A DNA stretch of 64,000 nt, from NCBI RefSeq assembly GCF_017315725.1, contig NZ_JAFLRG010000001.1, forward strand, positions 2,604,001 to 2,668,000, read 5' to 3'. Positions 26,430-40,445 of the stretch are shown in pieces. Numbering within the stretch: position 1 is the first letter of the stretch; the number at the start of each line of letters is the position of its first letter. This DNA is from Trinickia acidisoli. GTDB lineage: Bacteria; Pseudomonadota; Gammaproteobacteria; Burkholderiales; Burkholderiaceae. A program made the translations under genes and the position numbers. The notes below the pieces were generated by a model. That model was not told where the DNA came from, did not search any database, and worked only from the letters and a program-made list of their open reading frames with translations.

Positions 26430-28817
26430 TCATGCGAGCGCATCGTCGCGCGCCGCTTTCGCAGCCTGACCGACCGGTGCGCCGAGACTATCGACCACCC
26501 ACGATTCGGGCAGATGCACGATCGTCTGAAAGCGCCGGAAATCGGCGCCGCGACGCTCATCGGTGAAACGCAGTTCGATGCGACCGTGTTCGCGCTCCAG
26601 CATCTCCTTGACGGCGTCCATGCCGACGCCGCGCCCGGACACTTCCGTCACGGCCTTGGCCGTGGAAAAGCCCGCACGGAAGATGAAACCCGCGATGGTT
26701 TCATCGCCGACCTCCTCATTCGGTGCGATCCAGCCGCGCTCGAACGCGATCGCGCGAATCCGCGCTAGCGCCAGGCCGCGGCCGTCGTCGCTGAGCGTCA
26801 CCTGCAGCGCGCCGGCATCGACGCCGACTTCGATGTCGATCATCCCGGCCTCGCGCTTGCCCATCGACGCGCGGTCGTCGGCCGGCTCGATGCCGTGATC
26901 GACGCTGTTGCGCAGCAGATGCATGAAGACGTCGCGCAGCGCGGCACTCGCATGCCTGCGCAGACGGTAGCCGTTGTCGTCGATCGTGACGCTCGGCGCG
27001 CGCTTGCCGAGTTCCTTGGCAAGCGACGGTAGCGATTCGAGCGGACCCGACAGCGCTTGGCCGAAGCTCTCCGTATCGAGCAGACGCAGCGTGCGGCGCA
27101 CGGCATCGCGCATGGCGACGAGCCCCGCAACGTCGGTTTCGTCGACCGATTCGACCTGATGCAGGCTGTCGTCGATGTGCGAGCGATCGACCACCATGTA
27201 ACGGCCGCTCTGCGCGCGCTGGGCGAACTCATGCGGACCTTTGCGGCCGAGATTGACCTCGTTGATCGTCGCGTAGTGCTCGACGGCCTGCTTCACGCGC
27301 GCAAGCTCAGCGATCGACGCTTCGCGGTCCCACACCTCGCCCACGCCGAGGCGACGCATCTCGTCGTAACGCTGCTCGGCCTCGTGCACGATGCTCGTCA
27401 AATGGCGCAGGCCGTAGGTGCGTGCATTGCCCTTGATCGTGTGCATGTTCCGGAATAGTTCAGCCAAAGCCGATTCGTCGGCATGCTCGTGCTGGCCGAT
27501 GATGCGCTCGTTCTCGTGGATGAAGCCCTTCGCGCTCTCGACGAATTGATGAAACTTGTCTTGGCTCACGGCCAAAATCTCGCCGATCATCTCGAGCTGC
27601 CGCTTTTGCTCGGTCGATTCGGCCGTCAAGCGCCGCAGCTCGGTCACGTCCCGCACGCACAGCATGAGGCGCATGACCGTGTCGGTTTCATCGGTAATGG
27701 CCGACCAGCTCAGGTCGAGCGTCTTCACGCGCCCGTCCGGCATCGTCTTCGCCACTTCATTGACGAGCAGATGCTCGTTGAACGCGAAGTTGATGGCGTC
27801 TTCACCGATACAGGCGTGAATCGCGGCTTCGACCTGCGAACGCGTGTCGGCATCGAGGCTCGTACCGTCGAAAACGAGCGCCATCACGTCGCGGCCCGCG
27901 ATGTCCTCAGTCTCGAAGATCGCCTCGAGATACGCCGAATATTCGCCGTGGACCACGCTGTCGCCGACGACGGTCAAGATGCCCTGCTGCATGTTCTGCA
28001 GCATCGCCTGGATGTCGGCCGTCTTTTGTTTGAGTTGCAACGCGCTCTGCTCGATCTTCTCGATCATGTCGTTGAACGCGACGATCGAGCGACCGATCTC
28101 GTCCATGCGCGCAACGGGCACGCGCCGCGTGAAATCCTGGCTCGATGCGATCTCGCTCATCTCCGCTTGCATGCGCGTGAGCGGCCGCGTGATCTGGCGA
28201 TAGAGCAGCATGCCGATGACGGTCAAGAGCGCGATGGCGGCGGCCGTGGCTCCGCCGATCGCAGTCGTCGTCGTGGCGAGCATGCCGTTGAGCGCGCCGA
28301 TCGCGTCGTCTTTCTGACGGTTCTTCTCGATCCGCATCGTCTCGACGATCCCTTCGAGCTCGTTGCGATATTCGCCGACGTCCGCGAACAAGAACGCTTG
28401 AGCGAGTGCGTCCTTGCCCGTGGCCTTCATCTGTTCGGTTTGGTCGATGGCGGAGAAGTAGTTCGCAAGGCTCTCGCGCGCCTGCGCGACGAGTCCCTTT
28501 TGCGCATGACTCGCCGCGGCCTTCGCCTGTACGTCGAGCGCCTGACGCAGCGCGGCCTCCTTCGTCTTCAACTGCTCTTGCGCTTGCGCCACCATGTTGG
28601 CGTCGGGCGCATAGACGAGCGTCATCGTCGCGAGCTGAACGTCCTTCACTTCGGACACGAGATCGGCCGATGCGAGCGCGCTCGGCACGACACCTTGCGT
28701 GACTTGCCGCACTTGCCCGGCACTGCGGCGCGCTTGATAGGTCGCATAGCCGCCGATCGCCGCGAGCGCGACGAACATGAGCAGCACCAACAACGTGATG
28801 CGATGACGAATCGTCAT
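26430..28817 (-). CDS. CheA-like membrane histidine kinase with 4HB sensor, HAMP, PAS and Hpt
   Basis: A 795-residue kinase. Domain order: membrane segment 1 (about 8-28), a four-helix-bundle MCP-type periplasmic domain (about 30-185), membrane segment 2 (about 188-210), HAMP (about 212-262), a PAS-like region (about 280-400, ending ICVRDVTELRRL), an Hpt domain with phosphoacceptor H459 in MHTIKGNARTYGL, a linker and a HATPase domain (HLLRNSVDHGIEP is the N box; the DDGRGL, GFSTAKAVTEVSGRGVGMD and G-box regions are complete). There is no CheW-like domain, so it differs from classic CheA. It is the first gene of the operon with MCP-like, CheX-like and CheY genes. The signal is unknown. Confidence 0.85.
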   Translation of the reverse strand: MTIRHRITLLVLLMFVALAAIGGYATYQARRSAGQVRQVTQGVVPSALASADLVSEVKDVQLATMTLVYAPDANMVAQAQEQLKTKEAALRQALDVQAKAAASHAQKGLVAQARESLANYFSAIDQTEQMKATGKDALAQAFLFADVGEYRNELEGIVETMRIEKNRQKDDAIGALNGMLATTTTAIGGATAAAIALLTVIGMLLYRQITRPLTRMQAEMSEIASSQDFTRRVPVARMDEIGRSIVAFNDMIEKIEQSALQLKQKTADIQAMLQNMQQGILTVVGDSVVHGEYSAYLEAIFETEDIAGRDVMALVFDGTSLDADTRSQVEAAIHACIGEDAINFAFNEHLLVNEVAKTMPDGRVKTLDLSWSAITDETDTVMRLMLCVRDVTELRRLTAESTEQKRQLEMIGEILAVSQDKFHQFVESAKGFIHENERIIGQHEHADESALAELFRNMHTIKGNARTYGLRHLTSIVHEAEQRYDEMRRLGVGEVWDREASIAELARVKQAVEHYATINEVNLGRKGPHEFAQRAQSGRYMVVDRSHIDDSLHQVESVDETDVAGLVAMRDAVRRTLRLLDTESFGQALSGPLESLPSLAKELGKRAPSVTIDDNGYRLRRHASAALRDVFMHLLRNSVDHGIEPADDRASMGKREAGMIDIEVGVDAGALQVTLSDDGRGLALARIRAIAFERGWIAPNEEVGDETIAGFIFRAGFSTAKAVTEVSGRGVGMDAVKEMLEREHGRIELRFTDERRGADFRRFQTIVHLPESWVVDSLGAPVGQAAKAARDDALA

Positions 28818-29009
28818 GGAGAGCCCCGATGCGTGGTTTGTCGCGCGTGTCTCCTCGCCGCGCGAAACGTATGTTTTTAGTGAATCTTTACTTCGTTATG
28901 GACGCGATTATCGAGGCACGCTGATGACGACTTGATGACTGGCACATAGGACGGCGGCGCCATGCACGTTAGCGCCCATGCAAAGCGTCGCACCGGCACG
29001 CTGGACGTG

Positions 29010-29045
29010 AAAAAGGCCGCCCGCAGTCTCGCTGCGCGCGGCCTT
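29010..29045 (-). terminator. Rho-independent terminator of alaS
   Basis: Read on the minus strand, a 14-position stem with a single mismatch (29032-29045 with 29013-29026) and a 5-nt loop ends in five T residues (29010-29014). It lies about 100 bp beyond the alaS stop. The rest of the 28818-29142 gap should carry the promoter of the CheA-like operon; no clear hexamers stand out. Confidence 0.8.
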
Positions 29046-29142
29046 CTAGTTCTTTCGACAAGGGTATGGGGCGGTGAACGAACGGTGCGAACGGCAAGCG
29101 CGTGCTTTTGATGCGCTCGGCGCGCGCTTCACCTCGCTCCGA

Positions 29143-31767
<2,625 letters not shown>

Positions 31768-31829
31768 AGAAAACTGAGGGGGACGGTCTCGACTGGAAAC
31801 CGGCCGCGCCTGACCGCACATGGCGCCGG

Positions 31830-31857
31830 GCCGTTTTCCCCTAAACGGCTCATTATA
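31830..31857 (-). promoter_or_regulatory. alaS promoter -10 with palindrome at the predicted start site
   Basis: The minus strand has a perfect TATAAT at 31857-31852. About seven bases downstream, around 31845, is the expected transcription start. It falls within an inverted repeat, AAACGGC/GCCGTTT (31843-31849 and 31830-31836). No good -35 is seen. In E. coli AlaRS represses its own gene by binding a palindrome that flanks the start site, and this arrangement resembles it. Confidence 0.5.
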
Positions 31858-32016
31858 CGGAATTGTCGCGCGATCGCCGCTGCCGGCCCCGTTTCTGCCG
31901 TCTGCATATGGGCTATGCCGTACGGCCAGCTTGGGAGGCCCGCCGAAAAGCGCTTAACATGCTTGCGACGCCCGCCGCCCGGCCGGCGCCGATCAAATCG
32001 AGGAGACACTGATCGA

Positions 32017-33237
32017 ATGGGAGCGCTCAGCCATATCCGCGTGCTCGACTTGACCCGCGTGCTCGCGGGCCCGTGGTGCGCGCAAACGCTCGCCGATCTC
32101 GGCGCCGACGTCATCAAGGTCGAGCGCCCCGGCGCCGGCGACGACACGCGCCACTGGGGGCCCCCGTACCTGAAGATGCCCGACGGCGCCGACACGCGCG
32201 AGGCAGCCTATTACCTGTGCGCGAACCGCAATAAGCGCTCGGTCACGGTCGACATCGCCACGCCCGAAGGCCAAGAGATCGTGCGCGAGTTCGCGCGCAC
32301 GAGCGACGTCGTGCTCGAGAACTACAAGGTCGGACAGCTCGCGAAGTACGGGCTCGACTATGAATCGCTCAAAGCGGTCAAGCCCGATCTCGTCTACTGC
32401 TCCGTCACGGGCTTCGGCCAAACGGGGCCGCTCGCCGAGCGCGCCGGCTACGACTTCATCGTGCAAGGCATGGGCGGATTCATGAGCATCACGGGCGAGC
32501 GCGAGGCGTTGCCTGGCGGCGGCCCGCAAAAGGCCGGCGTCGCGATCGCCGACCTCATGACGGGTATGTACGCAACCGTCGCCGTGCTCGCGGCGCTCGC
32601 GCACCGCGACCGCACGGGCGAGGGCCAAGCCATCGACATGGCCCTGCTCGACGTGCAGGTTGCCATGCTGGCCAACGTCGGCTCCAACTATCTGGCAAGC
32701 GGCAAAGCGCCGCCACGCTGGGGCAACGCGCATCAGAACATCGTGCCGTATCAGGCGTTCCAGACGAGCGACGGTTGGATCATCGTCGCCGTCGGCAACG
32801 ACGGGCAATTCCGCAAGTTCGTCGAAATCGGCGGCCGGCCCGCGCTCGCGGACGACGTACGTTTCGCGACGAACCCCGAACGCGTGCGCCACCGCGACGT
32901 GCTCGTGCCGATCGTCGCCGAGATGGTCAAGACGCGCGGCAAGCGCGAATGGATCGGGGCGTTGGAAGCGGCCGGCGTGCCGTGCGGGCCGATCAACGAT
33001 CTGGACGAAGTGTTCGACGATGCGCAGGTGCGCGCGCGCGGCATGCGCGTCGAGGTGCCGCATCCGAGCGGTGCGATGGCTCCGCTCGTGCGCAACCCTA
33101 TCCGCATGAGCGCGACACCGCCCGAGGTGCGCAGCGCGCCGCCGACGCTCGGCGAGCATACGGACGCCGTGTTGCGCGAGGTGCTCGGCTACGACGAAGC
33201 GGCTATCGCCGCGCTGCGCGGCAAGTCGGTGATCTGA
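32017..33237 (+). CDS. Class III (CaiB/BaiF family) CoA transferase
   Basis: A 406-residue enzyme moving CoA between carboxylic acids. Family markers are LDLTRVLAGPWCAQTLADLGADVIKVE at the N terminus, the nucleophile aspartate in QAIDMALLDVQ (about residue 210), the CSVTGFGQTGP segment and GVPCGPINDLDEVFDD towards the C terminus. The ATG at 32017 follows GAGGAGAC by about nine bases. It is a lone gene, divergent from alaS. The GAGDDTRHWGPP stretch resembles succinyl-CoA:glutarate/dicarboxylate transferases, but the substrate is not fixed by this. Confidence 0.88.
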   Translation: MGALSHIRVLDLTRVLAGPWCAQTLADLGADVIKVERPGAGDDTRHWGPPYLKMPDGADTREAAYYLCANRNKRSVTVDIATPEGQEIVREFARTSDVVLENYKVGQLAKYGLDYESLKAVKPDLVYCSVTGFGQTGPLAERAGYDFIVQGMGGFMSITGEREALPGGGPQKAGVAIADLMTGMYATVAVLAALAHRDRTGEGQAIDMALLDVQVAMLANVGSNYLASGKAPPRWGNAHQNIVPYQAFQTSDGWIIVAVGNDGQFRKFVEIGGRPALADDVRFATNPERVRHRDVLVPIVAEMVKTRGKREWIGALEAAGVPCGPINDLDEVFDDAQVRARGMRVEVPHPSGAMAPLVRNPIRMSATPPEVRSAPPTLGEHTDAVLREVLGYDEAAIAALRGKSVI

Positions 33238-33310
33238 GCCGGGGCGGGTGCGCCGGTGTTGTCCGGCACCGCGCCAGGTCTGCTCAAGGCGAGGCGGAGG
33301 AGAAAATCGG

Positions 33311-33862
33311 TCAGGCGGACAACGACGCGAGCAGCCGCCGCCCTTCTTCCCACTCACCGAGCCCGCTGTCCGCATTGATATGGCCGCGCGGGCCGATCTC
33401 GATCAGGCGGCTGCCCCACGCGCGCGCGCAGCGCTGCGCGAAATCGAGCGAACCATACGGATCGTCGCTGCTCGCGACGACGATCGACGGAAACGGCAGC
33501 GGCGCGAGCGCGACGTCTTCATAACCGCTCGCGTCAAGCGGAAAGGCCGGCCCGCGCGGATCGGGCGGCGCCACGAGCAGCGCGCCGGCGATCTTATCGA
33601 GTTGCACGGCATCGGCGCAGCGCAGCGCCCAATACACGGCGGTCAAACAGCCGAGACTATGCGCCGCAAAGCAAAGCGGCCCGCGTGGCGCGGTCGCGAC
33701 CGTCGCGTCGAGCGTCTCGCACCAGGCCTCCTGCACCGGGCGCTCCCAATCGGGCATCGCCACGCGAACGAACGACGGATCGCGCGCTTCCCATTGCGTT
33801 TGCCAATGGCCGAGGCCCGAGTTCCCGTATCCGGGCAGCACATAAGTCTTCGTCTGAGTCAT
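33311..33862 (-). CDS. RBBP9/YdeN-family alpha/beta hydrolase
   Basis: A 183-residue serine hydrolase of the small RBBP9/YdeN family. It has TYVLPGYGNSGLGHWQTQWE at the N terminus, the nucleophile elbow AHSLGC (Ser near residue 69), an aspartate in VVASSDDPYGS and a histidine in PRGHINADSGLGEW. These form a complete triad in normal order. The start at 33862 (MTQTKTYVLPG) matches the family; the ribosome site is weak. It runs opposite to the CoA transferase and the methyltransferase. The physiological substrate is unknown. Confidence 0.87.
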   Translation of the reverse strand: MTQTKTYVLPGYGNSGLGHWQTQWEARDPSFVRVAMPDWERPVQEAWCETLDATVATAPRGPLCFAAHSLGCLTAVYWALRCADAVQLDKIAGALLVAPPDPRGPAFPLDASGYEDVALAPLPFPSIVVASSDDPYGSLDFAQRCARAWGSRLIEIGPRGHINADSGLGEWEEGRRLLASLSA

Positions 33863-34001
33863 GGGGTGTCGCGTGTGATGGCGTTTGCGCGCTTGCGCAA
33901 ACGGTTCGAGGGTTCGCGCGTAGTATAAGCGCTCGCCCCTTTTTGATCGCCACACGCGGAACCGGGGTGCGACGCCGGCTCCGCTCCTCGGGAGACTACC
34001 C

Positions 34002-34670
34002 ATGGATCAAGCCAAATGGACCGCCGTCGATGAATACCTTTGCGGCACGCTCGTCCCCGCCGATCCCGCGCTCGACTCGGCGCTCGCCGCGAGCGCGCAA
34101 GCGGGACTGCCGGCGATCAACGTATCGCCGAATCAAGGCATGCTGCTGCAGTTGATCGCGCGGATTCACGGTGCGCGGCGCATCCTCGAAATCGGCACGC
34201 TGGGCGGCTACAGCACGATTTGGCTCGCCCGCGCGCTGCCGGCCGACGGCTCGCTCACGACGCTCGAAGTCAATCCCGATTACGCCGCGCTCGCCGGCAA
34301 AAACCTCGAGCGAGCGGGCCTGACCGCACGCGTGACGGTGCGCGTCGGCGACGCGGCCTCGTCACTGACGGCACTCGCCGCCGAGCAAGTCGCGCCGTTC
34401 GATCTGATCTTCATCGACGCCAACAAGGACGGCTGCCCCGCCTACCTGACGGGCGCGCTCGCGCTCTCGCGTCCCGGCACGGTGATCATCTGCGACAACG
34501 TCGTCCGCGAAGGCCGCGTTGCCCAAGCCGGCAGCCGCGACGCCGACGTGACCGGCGTGCGCCGCTACTTCGAGATGGCGGCTGCCGATCCGCGTCTGAC
34601 GACGACGGCCATCCAAACGGTCGGCAGCAAAGGATGGGACGGCTTTGCGATCTCGATCGTGTCGGGTTAA
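34002..34670 (+). CDS. SAM-dependent O-methyltransferase (CCoAMT-like)
   Basis: A 222-residue cytoplasmic class I methyltransferase of the methyltransferase_3 family. The SAM-binding motif is [19 protein letters not shown] (about residues 60-78). The acidic residue binding the ribose is in [11 protein letters not shown], and the metal-binding [11 protein letters not shown] and [11 protein letters not shown] segments are characteristic of divalent-cation-dependent catechol/caffeoyl-CoA O-methyltransferases. GGGAGA precedes the ATG. The acceptor substrate is unknown. Confidence 0.9.
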   Translation: MDQAKWTAVDEYLCGTLVPADPALDSALAASAQAGLPAINVSPNQGMLLQLIARIHGARRILEIGTLGGYSTIWLARALPADGSLTTLEVNPDYAALAGKNLERAGLTARVTVRVGDAASSLTALAAEQVAPFDLIFIDANKDGCPAYLTGALALSRPGTVIICDNVVREGRVAQAGSRDADVTGVRRYFEMAAADPRLTTTAIQTVGSKGWDGFAISIVSG

Positions 34671-34798
34671 ATGGGCTGCCGATGCCGCGCAATTGGAGCG
34701 CAATTGCCGCGCCAAGCCCGGCAGCGCGTGCTTTAGGTAGAATGGTCGAATCGCCGCGGGCCCGCCCCGTGTACTTTCCGCCGATTTCCGACTTTCGC

Positions 34799-36508
<1,710 letters not shown>

Positions 36509-36520
36509 GCGCGCGGCGCC

Positions 36521-36970
36521 CTATAACGTTCGGTGCAATTCGGTCAGCGAAAGCGTCGTCGCAAATAAGCGCGCGAGGCTGCCGCTTGCATACCGGCCGA
36601 CGGCATCGGGCGCCGCCCATCGAAAGGCATCCATTTCGGGAATCGGCGTGCCGTCCCTGCGACTGGGAAACAGGGACGTGCAGACGCAGCGTGCCAGATC
36701 GACCTCCCCGTCTTCCACACGCGCCGCAAACAAATGCAGGTCTTTGTCACGGCGATAGGCAAAGCGGCCAAGCTCCTTGAGCCGCGGCGGTGCCAGCGTG
36801 ATACCCGTTTCCTCGCGAAGCTCGCGCAACGCGGCGTCGATGGGCATCTCGCCCGGATCGGGCTGGCCTTTCGGAATGTCCCAATGCGTAGTCTCGGTTG
36901 CATGGGCGAGGAGGACGCGACCGCCAGCATCGAGCAGGATCACGCCGCATGAAATCGTCCGCTCGCTCAT
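36521..36970 (-). CDS. Nudix hydrolase
   Basis: A 149-residue Nudix protein. The Nudix box runs from GQPDPGEMPIDA to LREETG at about residues 39-60, with all catalytic glutamates. SERTISCGVILLDAGGRVLLAH at the N terminus and HWDIPKGQPDPGE are typical of the small diadenosine-polyphosphate/RppH-like hydrolases. The start at 36970 gives the family length. It is convergent with glnS, 12 bp between stops. The exact nucleotide substrate cannot be told. Confidence 0.85.
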   Translation of the reverse strand: MSERTISCGVILLDAGGRVLLAHATETTHWDIPKGQPDPGEMPIDAALRELREETGITLAPPRLKELGRFAYRRDKDLHLFAARVEDGEVDLARCVCTSLFPSRRDGTPIPEMDAFRWAAPDAVGRYASGSLARLFATTLSLTELHRTL

Positions 36971-37172
36971 CGGCGCCACCCACGTTTGGGCTGCTCCGGC
37001 TGACCACCCGCCCTTACCTTCGGTTGCATGCTTTCTCCGATCGCAACGCCATGCCCGGATGATAACGATAAGCGCAGCGCTGTGAACCGCGCGATCGGCA
37101 GCGAGGCGCCGCGCGCGATCTTTCCTTGATGCCGTTACGCGCGTGACGACCGGAGACGGTCGCATCCGGCAA

Positions 37173-40100
37173 TCAAACATCTTCGTGGGTCGTCGTGCGC
37201 TCGATCGCCGATTTCAATGCAAGCACCGATGCCTGCGGCCATCCTTCTTCTTCGAGATCCTGTTGGAGCCGCATCGCCGTCGCCGCTAGTTCCCGAAGCT
37301 GAAACCAGGCGGCCGTGCCCGCAATCGAGTGTGCAACGTCGCGCACCTGATTGCGGTCGTTGTCCGCGGACGCCGCGAGCAGCGCATTCATATCCGCCGC
37401 GAGCGCTTCCTCCAATTGTCGTCGCAGCGCGCTATGTCCGTCGACTTCGACGATGCCGCCGCTCGGCGCGGCAAGCAGGCGGTATCGCGCGAGCAGCGTT
37501 CGTAGCTGTTCGAGCGACAGCGGCTTCACACACACCTCGTCGGCCCCCGCCTGGATGCACGCCTCGCGCTGCGCCGGCGTGGCATCCGCCGTCAAGGCAA
37601 TCAGTACCGTGTGGCGCCCGGTGCCGCGCTCGCGCTCGCGAATGCTCGCGATCAGCGCGGCGCCGCCGAGCAAAGGCATCGCGCAATCGGTGATGATCAT
37701 CGCGTAGTTGCCTTGCGCGTACGCGCTTAGCGCTTGTGCGCCGTCCTCGGTCAAGTCGCAGTCGGCGACGTTCAGGCTCGCGAGTTGCCGGCGCAGCACC
37801 TCGCGATTGATGGCCTGATCCTCCGCGAGCAGGATGCGCGGCGCCGATCGCGCGGACGCATCGAATACGTCGGACGCGTCGGACGCGCCCTCGCGCATCT
37901 CGCGAACCATGCGAGCATCCGGTCCGCCGGGGGGCAAACCGCGATCGACCAATAGGTTCAGCGTCAGCGAAATCGTCGTACCGCGACCGAGCTCGCTCTC
38001 GAGCGCGATCGAGCCTCCCATTTGTTCGATCAATCGTTTGCAGATGGCAAGCCCCAGGCCCGTTCCGCCATAACGGCTCGCGAGCATGCCGCGAGCTTGC
38101 GCGAACGGAGAGAACAAGCGCGCCTGATCGTCGAGCGAGATTCCGATGCCGGTATCGGCAATTTGCACGGACAGCGTTTGGTATTCGGACGTGTCGCTCA
38201 CCACACCGACGGCGATCGACACGGCGCCTCGATCGGTAAACTTCACCGCGTTGCCGAGCAAGTTGAGCAGCACTTGGCCGAGCCGCTGCACGTCGCCGAC
38301 GTGACGCTGCGCGACAGCGGGCGAAATATCGACGTGCAAACGCAGCCCCTTGCGCTCGATGTCCGGCGCAACCAAGCCGGCAGACCGGTGCACGATTTCA
38401 GCGAGGCTCATCGGCGCCGATTCGAGCGACAGCTCGCCATTTTCGCTCTTCGCGAAATCGAGGATATCGTTGAGGATTCCGAGCGACAGCTCGGCGGCCT
38501 TGCCGGCCATCTCGACCAGATGCCGATCGTCGACCGACAGCCCGTCATGGTCGAGCAACTGCAAAATGCCGACGATACCGCTCATCGGCGTACGAATTTC
38601 GTGGCTGACGGTCGCGATGAACGAGTCGCGAAGCTGCGCCGCCGCCTCGGCATCGACCTTGGCCGCGATCAGCGCGGCATGCGCTTGCTTGGCTTCGGTG
38701 ACGTCGTGCAGATAGCCGTTCCATTCGATGCTGCCGTCCTCGCGCGCCTGCGGCGCGGCCTCGACGTGAAACCACGCCTGATCGCGGTTCGGCCGTTGGA
38801 GCATGAACTCGTCCCTCACGCTGTCCAATCCGCGCGCGGACCGCAGGAACATCTTCGTCAAACGGCGCCGCTGCAGCGGCTCGAGCGCACGCGCGAACGC
38901 GCCGAAGACATCAAGCGCGGCGGCCCCGTGCGATTGCAGCAGTTCATCGGCGCGACGATTCGCGAAGACGAGCTCGAACCGCGGGCGCCCCGCGCGCGCG
39001 AAGCGCAATTGAAACACGACCGACGGCAACGCCTGCGTCAATTCGGCGAGGCGCCGTTTGTGCTCGAGCTCGCGCCGCTCCATGCGTCGCAGATCGGACA
39101 CATCGACGAATGCACAGAGGGCCGCCGCCCGATCGTCGTTTTCGTTGCCACACGGACGCACCCAATAGACGGCTTCGTGCATCGCTTCATCGGGCCCACG
39201 GTAGCGAATCTCGCCTTGTGCCGGACGGCCCGTCTCGATCACGGCCAGCGCCACGTCGCCGAGCACGTCGGTATCGATCCCCGCCGCTAAGTATGGCGCT
39301 GGCGGCGCTTTACCGACGACATCTTCGGCTCGTACACCCGTGGCTTGCTCGTAGGCCGGATTGACCGCTAGATACCGGCCATGCGCGTCTTTGACGCATA
39401 TCGGGATCGGCACGGTGTTCATCAGCAACGTCTTGAAGCGCGTCTCGAAAACGAGCTCGCGCTCGGTCCGGCGCCGCTGACGCACCTCCTTTCGCAAACG
39501 CAATAGATTGAGCGACAACAACACCAGGAAAACGAGTGTCAGCGCACCGACGGGCGTCAGCACGAGCCAGAGCGTGCGACGCGCCACACCGAACGTGAAG
39601 CGCGTGGACAGCCAGCTATTTTGGATGTGTTCGCGTTCGACTTCGGGGATGGCCTGCAGCACACGATCGATCAGCGGCAGCAGCGGAGCAAATTGCGGCG
39701 CGACGCCAAACGACAGGTCCTGAATACGATCGGCCGGCGCAGCCACGCGCAGCGTGCCCGCGTAGCGCTCGCGCACGATCCGATCAATGACGCCGAGATC
39801 GCCGATATACGCAAACGCATGCCCCTGCGCGACCGCTTTGAGCCCATCCTCCGCCGAGCCGACCGTCGCCGTATGGATGCCCGACAAGCCGGAGAGCCCC
39901 GCGCGCGCGGTCTGCAAGTCGCCGACGACCGCCACCTCGGCACCTTCGAGATCTTCCAAACCACCGATGAACGGCGCAGTCTCGCGCGTGACGATGACGA
40001 GCGGATAACGAACATACGGTGTCGATAGGCCGAACGCAGGCACCAGCCCGTCGAACTTCGAGGCAGCGACGACGACGTCGATACGGCCATCGTTGGCGAG

Positions 40101-40445
40101 CCGGATCGTTTCGGCCCAAGAGTGTGTCGGCACGACGCGAAAGCGAATATGCAGCGTATCGCGTAGGAAATCGAGATAATCCGCCGAGATGCCGTCGATT
40201 TTGCCCTGCGCGTCGACGAACGCCATCGGCGCCCACTTCGGATCAACGCCAACTCGCAACGGCGGCAGCGATTCGAGATAAGTGCGATCGGCTTGAGACA
40301 ACGGTAGCCGCAGGTCCCAGGCCGTGCGCGGCGGCTCGCCGCTGCCGTCCCGGCGCGAACAGGCAACGAGCGCCATCGCGGCAAGCATACATCCCGCGCA
40401 AAGATACGCTAGGCGAGCGGCGCGAAACCGCCGACGCGCCTTCAC
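37173..40445 (-). CDS. BvgS/EvgS-like hybrid sensor kinase (phosphorelay 1)
   Basis: A 1090-residue inner-membrane hybrid kinase. GTG at 40445 overlaps the stop of the regulator gene by 4 bp (GTGA). The N-terminal hydrophobic segment ends in a lipobox-like LVAC. One periplasmic SBP_bac_3 Venus-flytrap domain (about 50-285) is followed by a membrane segment (about 303-330), two PAS-like domains (about 350-465 and 480-595), HisKA with H615 in SHEIRTPMSG, HATPase (LLGNAVKFTDRG, DTGIGI, YGGTGLGLAI), a receiver with D920 in ITDCAMPLLGG, and a C-terminal Hpt with H1039 in HSIAGTAAWF. All four relay sites are intact. BvgS has two flytrap domains; this has one. The adjacent T3SS suggests virulence-type control, which is inference. 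Confidence 0.9.
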   Translation of the reverse strand: MKARRRFRAARLAYLCAGCMLAAMALVACSRRDGSGEPPRTAWDLRLPLSQADRTYLESLPPLRVGVDPKWAPMAFVDAQGKIDGISADYLDFLRDTLHIRFRVVPTHSWAETIRLANDGRIDVVVAASKFDGLVPAFGLSTPYVRYPLVIVTRETAPFIGGLEDLEGAEVAVVGDLQTARAGLSGLSGIHTATVGSAEDGLKAVAQGHAFAYIGDLGVIDRIVRERYAGTLRVAAPADRIQDLSFGVAPQFAPLLPLIDRVLQAIPEVEREHIQNSWLSTRFTFGVARRTLWLVLTPVGALTLVFLVLLSLNLLRLRKEVRQRRRTERELVFETRFKTLLMNTVPIPICVKDAHGRYLAVNPAYEQATGVRAEDVVGKAPPAPYLAAGIDTDVLGDVALAVIETGRPAQGEIRYRGPDEAMHEAVYWVRPCGNENDDRAAALCAFVDVSDLRRMERRELEHKRRLAELTQALPSVVFQLRFARAGRPRFELVFANRRADELLQSHGAAALDVFGAFARALEPLQRRRLTKMFLRSARGLDSVRDEFMLQRPNRDQAWFHVEAAPQAREDGSIEWNGYLHDVTEAKQAHAALIAAKVDAEAAAQLRDSFIATVSHEIRTPMSGIVGILQLLDHDGLSVDDRHLVEMAGKAAELSLGILNDILDFAKSENGELSLESAPMSLAEIVHRSAGLVAPDIERKGLRLHVDISPAVAQRHVGDVQRLGQVLLNLLGNAVKFTDRGAVSIAVGVVSDTSEYQTLSVQIADTGIGISLDDQARLFSPFAQARGMLASRYGGTGLGLAICKRLIEQMGGSIALESELGRGTTISLTLNLLVDRGLPPGGPDARMVREMREGASDASDVFDASARSAPRILLAEDQAINREVLRRQLASLNVADCDLTEDGAQALSAYAQGNYAMIITDCAMPLLGGAALIASIRERERGTGRHTVLIALTADATPAQREACIQAGADEVCVKPLSLEQLRTLLARYRLLAAPSGGIVEVDGHSALRRQLEEALAADMNALLAASADNDRNQVRDVAHSIAGTAAWFQLRELAATAMRLQQDLEEEGWPQASVLALKSAIERTTTHEDV

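Noticed and set aside
33241..33310. GCCGG/CCGGC hairpin after the CoA transferase
   Set aside because: Only a 5-bp stem with no T run; too weak to call a terminator.
34738..34743. TAGAAT as a glnS -10 box
   Set aside because: No -35 at a workable distance, and it overlaps an alternative start codon; not supported enough.
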